A stretch of 9,200 nucleotides of DNA, taken from the NCBI GenBank assembly GCA_023446675.1, contig JAEXPO010000173.1, forward strand, positions 1 through 9,200, read 5' to 3'. Positions 6,282 through 9,200 of this stretch are shown here, piece by piece. Within the stretch, counting starts at the first letter, position 1. Every line of letters starts with the position of its first letter. Below the pieces are notes generated by a model, which did not search any database, was not told the DNA's origin, and saw nothing but the letters and a program-made list of their open reading frames with translations. The stretch is from Bacillota bacterium (GTDB lineage Bacteria > Bacillota > Clostridia > DSM-8532). The position numbers and the translations under genes were made by a program.

Positions 6282-7141
6282 AAAAAATAATGCTGATTCT
6301 AAAGGCCATGCGCCCTAAGCAATGGATTAAGAATGTCTTTTTGTTTCCCGCCGTACTTTTCTCAAAGGAATTTCTAAACCCCGGGGATCTTCTTCAGGTT
6401 TTTATGGGCTTTCTTTTGTTTTGCGGAGCATCAGGAGCCGTATACCTTGTGAATGATATTATTGACAGGGATAAGGACAGGCTGCACCCCAAAAAATGCC
6501 GAAGACCCATCGCCTCCGGCGAACTGGCGGTGAAGGAGGCCTGGCTGGCCGCCCTGCTGATCCTGGTTTGTGTGGGCGTGCTTGCCTTTGTTCTGTCTTT
6601 TCCCTTTGCAGTGGTTCTATGTGCCTACGTTGTCATTGTGTTTTTATACAGCACCGTACTTAAAAAACTGGCCATACTGGATATAATGGCCATCGCCGCA
6701 GGCTTTGTTCTACGCACCCTTGCCGGAGCAGTGGTTATTAATGTGACGCCCTCGCCCTGGCTTCTTCTGTGCACCTCTGTGCTCTGCCTTTATCTTGCGG
6801 CCAACAAACGCAATGCTGAGCTGGCAGTCATGAAGGAGGGTGCGGGAAACTATAAAGCCTCGCTTCAGGTATACACGCCCGCTTTTCTTAATCAGATTGT
6901 GACGGTATGCCTGTCCCTGTCCATTGTTCTGTACGCCTTATATACCTATTTCAGTGCTACTCCCTTAATGATGGCAACCACCGTATTTGTTATCTACGGT
7001 CTTTTCAGGTACCAGCTTCTCATCTCCAGGGGAGAGCCTGGAGACAGCATTGAGCTGGTGGTATTAAAGGACAAGCCTATTATTATTGACGCCATTCTAT
7101 GGGCGATTACCTGCGTTCTTTTGGTTTGGCGTTTTTATTAA
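6278..7141 (+). CDS. UbiA-family polyprenyl-phosphate phosphoribosyltransferase (Rv3806c/DPPR synthase-like)
   Basis: A 287-residue integral membrane protein with about nine hydrophobic helices. It has the first UbiA aspartate motif NDIIDRDKD (59-67, NDxxDxxxD) followed by HPKKCRRPIASGEL. Subfamily marks point away from quinone or heme prenyltransferases and toward decaprenyl-phosphate 5-phosphoribosyltransferase: N-terminal RPKQWIKN (12-19), LDIMAIAAGFVLRTLAGA (134-151), KRNAEL (177-182) and the C-terminal GDSIELVVLKDKPIIIDA. Enzymes of that type use PRPP and polyprenyl phosphate to make polyprenyl-phosphoryl-5-phosphoribose, the precursor of lipid-linked ribose and, in mycobacteria, arabinose. 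AAGGAG (6264-6269) lies 8 nt before ATG, which overlaps the upstream stop by 4 bp. Neighbours on both sides are GT-C-like transferases, as expected for users of the lipid sugar. The epimerase pair DprE1/DprE2 and a dedicated phosphatase are not in this window, so ribose, or an enzyme supplied from elsewhere, is possible. Confidence 0.82.
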   Translation: MKKIMLILKAMRPKQWIKNVFLFPAVLFSKEFLNPGDLLQVFMGFLLFCGASGAVYLVNDIIDRDKDRLHPKKCRRPIASGELAVKEAWLAALLILVCVGVLAFVLSFPFAVVLCAYVVIVFLYSTVLKKLAILDIMAIAAGFVLRTLAGAVVINVTPSPWLLLCTSVLCLYLAANKRNAELAVMKEGAGNYKASLQVYTPAFLNQIVTVCLSLSIVLYALYTYFSATPLMMATTVFVIYGLFRYQLLISRGEPGDSIELVVLKDKPIIIDAILWAITCVLLVWRFY

Positions 7142-7201
7142 GGGTTCATTAAAGATTTTGTTGAGGGCTTATTCAATAGCTTTATTTGATGGGTTATATT
7201 A

Positions 7202-7251
7202 AGCTTGGGGCTAATTGCAGTAAGCGGTGGGGAGTCCCCGCTCATCAAGCT
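7202..7251 (+). other. Nested hairpin in the leader of the second membrane gene
   Basis: The 159-bp gap before 7301 can fold as an outer stem AGCTTG (7202-7207) with CAAGCT (7246-7251). This encloses an inner hairpin of AGC/GCT (7223-7225 with 7240-7242) and GGGG/CCCC (7229-7232 with 7236-7239) around loop AGT. No T-run follows, so it is not a standard terminator. A competing stem TTGATG (7186-7191) with CATCAA (7243-7248) would break the outer one. It resembles no riboswitch class I recognise. Confidence 0.4.
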
Positions 7252-7300
7252 GTTCCGAAAGCGATTTATCAGCAAGAGCGTCAACAAGGAGGGATAAGAG

Positions 7301-8548
7301 ATGCCCAAAAAAGAAAAACGAGGCTTATTTACCTTTCTTGCTTTATTTTTCATGCTTTACATGGTTTGTTTTTATGCTGTACAGCAAGGCGGCACTTACG
7401 CTATAACATCGACTACCCACAATGACAGGTTTTTTTCCATGGACGATGCCTACTATGTGCAGAATTTTTATTCGGTTAAGTGGGAGGATACCGGCCGTGT
7501 TGTGAAGCATCCCCTGTTTGTGGCCTTTGCCCACTATGCTGCGGTGGCGGAAAGTATGATATTGGGAGAGGTTTCTGTTGAGCTTCATTACCTGTTTGTC
7601 ATAATGGGGCAGGTGCTTGCTCAAACCGTATCTCTTTTTTTCTTATTTAAAATACTTTATGACCATTACCGCTTAAACTTTTTAAAATCTGCGCTTTTAA
7701 CAGGGCTTTATGGCCTTTCCTGCTCGTCACTTTTATTTATGCTTGTTGCGGAAAGCTATGCCTACAGCGGGCTTGTGCTTATTCTTGCCTGGTGGTGTAT
7801 TTTAAATAAAAAGCCCACAGGGACAGTAATTACCGGAATACTGGCGGGAGGCATCACCATAACCAATTTCTTTATATGGGCGCTGATGGCTTTGTTTTAT
7901 GGCTTGGATTTCAGCTTAAAGGACGGGCCTGCGGCTAAACGGAAGCTTCTTAACCTTTTCATAAAAAACTCGCTTCGAATTGGTGCGGCGGGAGTGGGGC
8001 TTTTAGTTACTATTGCGTTACTTCCCCTGCGACAAGCTTTTTTTGGGCAGCTTCAGGTTTTCCGATCAAGTCCTGCTAATTATCGGGATGCATTTCCGCT
8101 GTTTGAAGCTGTAAAAAATGTTTTTTATACCTTATTCGGTTCGCCGTTACAGTACATTGACACTGTCAATCAAACACCCTTTGGAGCTTATCCCGGAACG
8201 GCTGTTTCTTTTGTTCCCTCTGCCGGCTTGGTTCAAAGCGCTTTTATAGCGATCTGGATTGCTCTTCTCGCTATAGGAGCTTTTTACGGATTTAAAAAGG
8301 GGAGGCTTGCATGGGCGCCCTTGGCTGTCCTTGCTTTCAACCTGGGGCTGCACGGATTTATTCAGTACGGATTAAAGGAAGGCTTTCTTTATTCACTGCA
8401 CCACCTTTTTGCACAAATACTGCTTGCAGCGATGGCACTTCATCCGGAAAATCCCCGGGCGGTTCGTTATGGGGCCATAATCTTTACATCTGCTTATTTT
8501 GCTTTTATAATCTTCATTAATTATATGGGGCTTACTGGATTGTTTTAG
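7301..8548 (+). CDS. Multispanning membrane protein, probable GT-C-like glycosyltransferase
   Basis: A 415-residue polytopic membrane protein with about ten hydrophobic segments. I do not recognise a named family with certainty. GT-C-like traits are an acidic pair MDDAYY (47-52) in a long first outer loop after helix one; KHPLF (69-73), which recalls the xPLF element of related transferases; and VAESYAYSGL (149-158) in the position where the upstream GT-C protein has its SEPLF motif. Further polar residues sit at TNF (188-190) and LHHLF (366-370). There is no soluble C-terminal domain, unlike the first GT-C gene; the protein ends in a helix. AAGGAGGG (7286-7293) lies 7 nt before ATG, an excellent ribosome site. 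The gene lies 159 bp after the UbiA gene on the same strand with a structured spacer, so co-transcription is likely but not certain. It may act on the lipid-linked sugar made next door. A non-enzymatic transporter or flippase role cannot be excluded. Confidence 0.65.
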   Translation: MPKKEKRGLFTFLALFFMLYMVCFYAVQQGGTYAITSTTHNDRFFSMDDAYYVQNFYSVKWEDTGRVVKHPLFVAFAHYAAVAESMILGEVSVELHYLFVIMGQVLAQTVSLFFLFKILYDHYRLNFLKSALLTGLYGLSCSSLLFMLVAESYAYSGLVLILAWWCILNKKPTGTVITGILAGGITITNFFIWALMALFYGLDFSLKDGPAAKRKLLNLFIKNSLRIGAAGVGLLVTIALLPLRQAFFGQLQVFRSSPANYRDAFPLFEAVKNVFYTLFGSPLQYIDTVNQTPFGAYPGTAVSFVPSAGLVQSAFIAIWIALLAIGAFYGFKKGRLAWAPLAVLAFNLGLHGFIQYGLKEGFLYSLHHLFAQILLAAMALHPENPRAVRYGAIIFTSAYFAFIIFINYMGLTGLF

Positions 8549-8673
8549 TTTCCAGTGTGATTGCAGGCTGGTAAGGAAATGAACTGAAAAAGTGTGAGCC
8601 CTGGGATCCAATTTATTTTATAGAAATAGATTAAGCTTATGAGACGAGAAGTTAAGAATATAATTATTATATA
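8549..8673. other. AT-rich intergenic stretch without a recognisable gene
   Basis: From the stop of the membrane gene to the rpsF promoter I see no gene. Only a weak CCAG/CTGG hairpin near 8551-8570 lacks a T-run and is not convincing as a terminator. From about 8651 the DNA is almost pure A/T and could serve as an UP element for the rpsF promoter. Confidence 0.5.
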
Positions 8674-8701
8674 TTGATATATTTGTAAAATTGTGTATAA
8701 T
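8674..8701 (+). promoter_or_regulatory. Sigma-A promoter of the rpsF-ssb operon
   Basis: TTGATA (8674-8679) is followed after 16 bp by a perfect TATAAT (8696-8701), with a very A/T-rich upstream stretch. Transcription would start near 8707, giving an untranslated leader of about 130 nt before rpsF, long enough for ribosomal-protein autoregulation. Confidence 0.7.
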
Positions 8702-8714
8702 TAGATTATGCGAA

Positions 8715-8810
8715 CATTCAATACCGTCTTTACATCTTCTGGGGGCTGTGTTATTATTACTAATGCTGCAAAAAACGCAGTCAATCCTTGCTCTGCACAG
8801 GATGCAGGGC
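8715..8810 (+). promoter_or_regulatory. Structured rpsF leader, possible S6:S18-type autoregulatory RNA
   Basis: In many bacteria the rpsF leader holds an RNA with a bulged CCG that binds the S6:S18 complex and represses the operon. Here a CCG (8724-8726) follows a possible split stem, CATT/AATG (8715-8718 with 8762-8765) and AATA/TATT (8720-8723 with 8755-8758). A separate 8-bp hairpin, GCTCTGCA (8790-8797) with TGCAGGGC (8803-8810), one G-T pair, ends about 11 nt before the ribosome site. The hairpin is plain in the sequence; equating the whole with the S6:S18 motif is tentative. Confidence 0.35.
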
Positions 8811-8838
8811 CAATAGTCCACGAGGAGGTGACAGGATT

Positions 8839-9123
8839 ATGTCAAAGTACGAGACCGTTTATATCATTTCTCCTACTTTCGAGGAAGAGCAGGTGAAGGG
8901 CCTTGTTGAAAAATTCAGCGGCCTGGTTACACAGTACGGCGAACTCGAAAAGCTCGAGGAATGGGGCAGGAAGAAGCTTGCCTATGAGGTACAGGATCAG
9001 AAGGAAGGGTACTATGTGCTTATGAATTTCTCGGCTCAGTCCGAGTTTCCTGCCGAGCTTGAAAGAAATTTCAAGATTACGGAAGGCATTCTTAAGTACT
9101 TGATACTCAAGAAGGACGCTTGA
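8839..9123 (+). CDS. rpsF: 30S ribosomal protein S6
   Basis: S6 binds 16S rRNA in the central domain of the small subunit together with S18. The 94-residue product has normal bacterial length and typical sequence: MSKYETVYIISPTFEEE at the N-terminus, then EEWGRKKLAYEVQDQKEGYYVL (about 41-62), whose basic and aromatic residues form the family core, and FKITEGILKYLILKKDA at the end. ATG 8839 is chosen because GAGGAGGTG (8822-8830) lies 8 nt upstream; a longer in-frame extension to TTG 8788 would remove that site and add unconserved residues. A promoter at 8674-8701 and a folded leader precede it. The start of ssb lies 48 bp downstream, the usual rpsF-ssb-rpsR order, with rpsR expected beyond the window. 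Confidence 0.98.
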   Translation: MSKYETVYIISPTFEEEQVKGLVEKFSGLVTQYGELEKLEEWGRKKLAYEVQDQKEGYYVLMNFSAQSEFPAELERNFKITEGILKYLILKKDA

Positions 9124-9124
9124 T

Positions 9125-9142
9125 TTTCGCAAATTAGCGAAA
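9125..9142 (+). other. Small hairpin between rpsF and ssb
   Basis: TTTCGC (9125-9130) pairs with GCGAAA (9137-9142) around loop AAATTA, just after the rpsF stop. There is no T-run, so it is unlikely to terminate. It may be an mRNA processing or stability element that sets the ratio of S6 to SSB. Confidence 0.4.
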
Positions 9143-9171
9143 GCCATTAATTTGGAACAGGAGGCGTTTGT

Positions 9172-9200
9172 ATGAACAAGGTCATTTTAATGGGAAGGCT
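9172..9200 (+). CDS. ssb: Single-stranded DNA-binding protein, first codons only
   Basis: Only nine full codons are present before the window ends: MNKVILMGR, with the next codon beginning CT. This is the usual N-terminus of bacterial SSB, the start of its first OB-fold strand. AGGAGG (9159-9164) lies 7 nt before the ATG. The position after rpsF supports the call. SSB coats single-stranded DNA in replication and repair. Confidence 0.9.

Noticed and set aside
7172..7200. TTCAAT-17-TATATT as a promoter for the second membrane gene
   Set aside because: The -35 matches consensus at only three positions; too weak to list, although a promoter in this gap remains possible.
7186..7425. Plus-strand open frame overlapping the start of the second membrane gene
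   Set aside because: It overlaps the well-signalled ATG 7301 gene out of frame, has no ribosome site and no recognisable motif.
8708..8896. 62-codon open frame starting at the rpsF transcription start
   Set aside because: It would be leaderless, overlaps rpsF in another frame and has no conserved features; the region is better explained as the rpsF leader.

Overview
The window looks chromosomal and comes from a low-to-mid GC, spore-forming Firmicute, most likely of class Clostridia. The reasons are: the order veg - SipL-type DUF3794/LysM spore protein - ispE - GntR/FCD regulator; strong Shine-Dalgarno sites; housekeeping promoters close to TTGACA/TATAAT; and the MEP-pathway kinase IspE. The window ends in the widely conserved rpsF-ssb ribosomal/replication operon. 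No insertion sequence, CRISPR array, tRNA or rRNA was seen. No species is assigned.

Layout. (1) 1-687, minus strand: N-terminal 229 codons of fhs (formate--tetrahydrofolate ligase), with its promoter at about 749-777 and an imperfect palindrome over that promoter. (2) 688-915: divergent control region, also carrying two tandem, near-consensus sigma-A promoters for veg. (3) 916-1179: veg, a small Veg-family protein. (4) 1180-1383: spacer with a sigma-E-like -10 (CATACATT), then sipL-like 1384-2925, ending in a good intrinsic terminator. (5) The terminator's downstream tract doubles as the -35 of a sigma-A promoter for ispE (3153-4019), which is followed by a GntR/FCD regulator (4078-4767). (6) 4764-7141: two membrane genes joined to the regulator and to each other by 4-bp ATGA overlaps. 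They encode a GT-C (GT39/ArnT-like) glycosyltransferase and a UbiA-family polyprenyl-phosphate phosphoribosyltransferase resembling mycobacterial Rv3806c. (7) 7142-7300: a structured 159-bp gap, then a second GT-C-like membrane protein (7301-8548). (8) 8549-8838: AT-rich gap with the rpsF promoter and a 5' leader, then rpsF (8839-9123) and the start of ssb (9172 to the edge).

How the genes may work together. Most of the window is conserved housekeeping and sporulation DNA. The accessory part is the 4764-8548 membrane block. A UbiA enzyme that would make polyprenyl-phospho-ribose lies between two GT-C-like integral membrane transferases, which use polyprenyl-phosphate-linked sugars as donors. 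The simplest reading is a small module that makes a lipid-linked pentose and moves it onto a surface glycan or lipid. IspE feeds the isoprenoid pathway that supplies the lipid carrier, but its adjacency is probably conserved synteny and not evidence of a shared function. The FCD regulator is translationally coupled to the first membrane gene and may have been recruited to the module. The glycan target, the exact sugar and the regulator's ligand cannot be read from the sequence.
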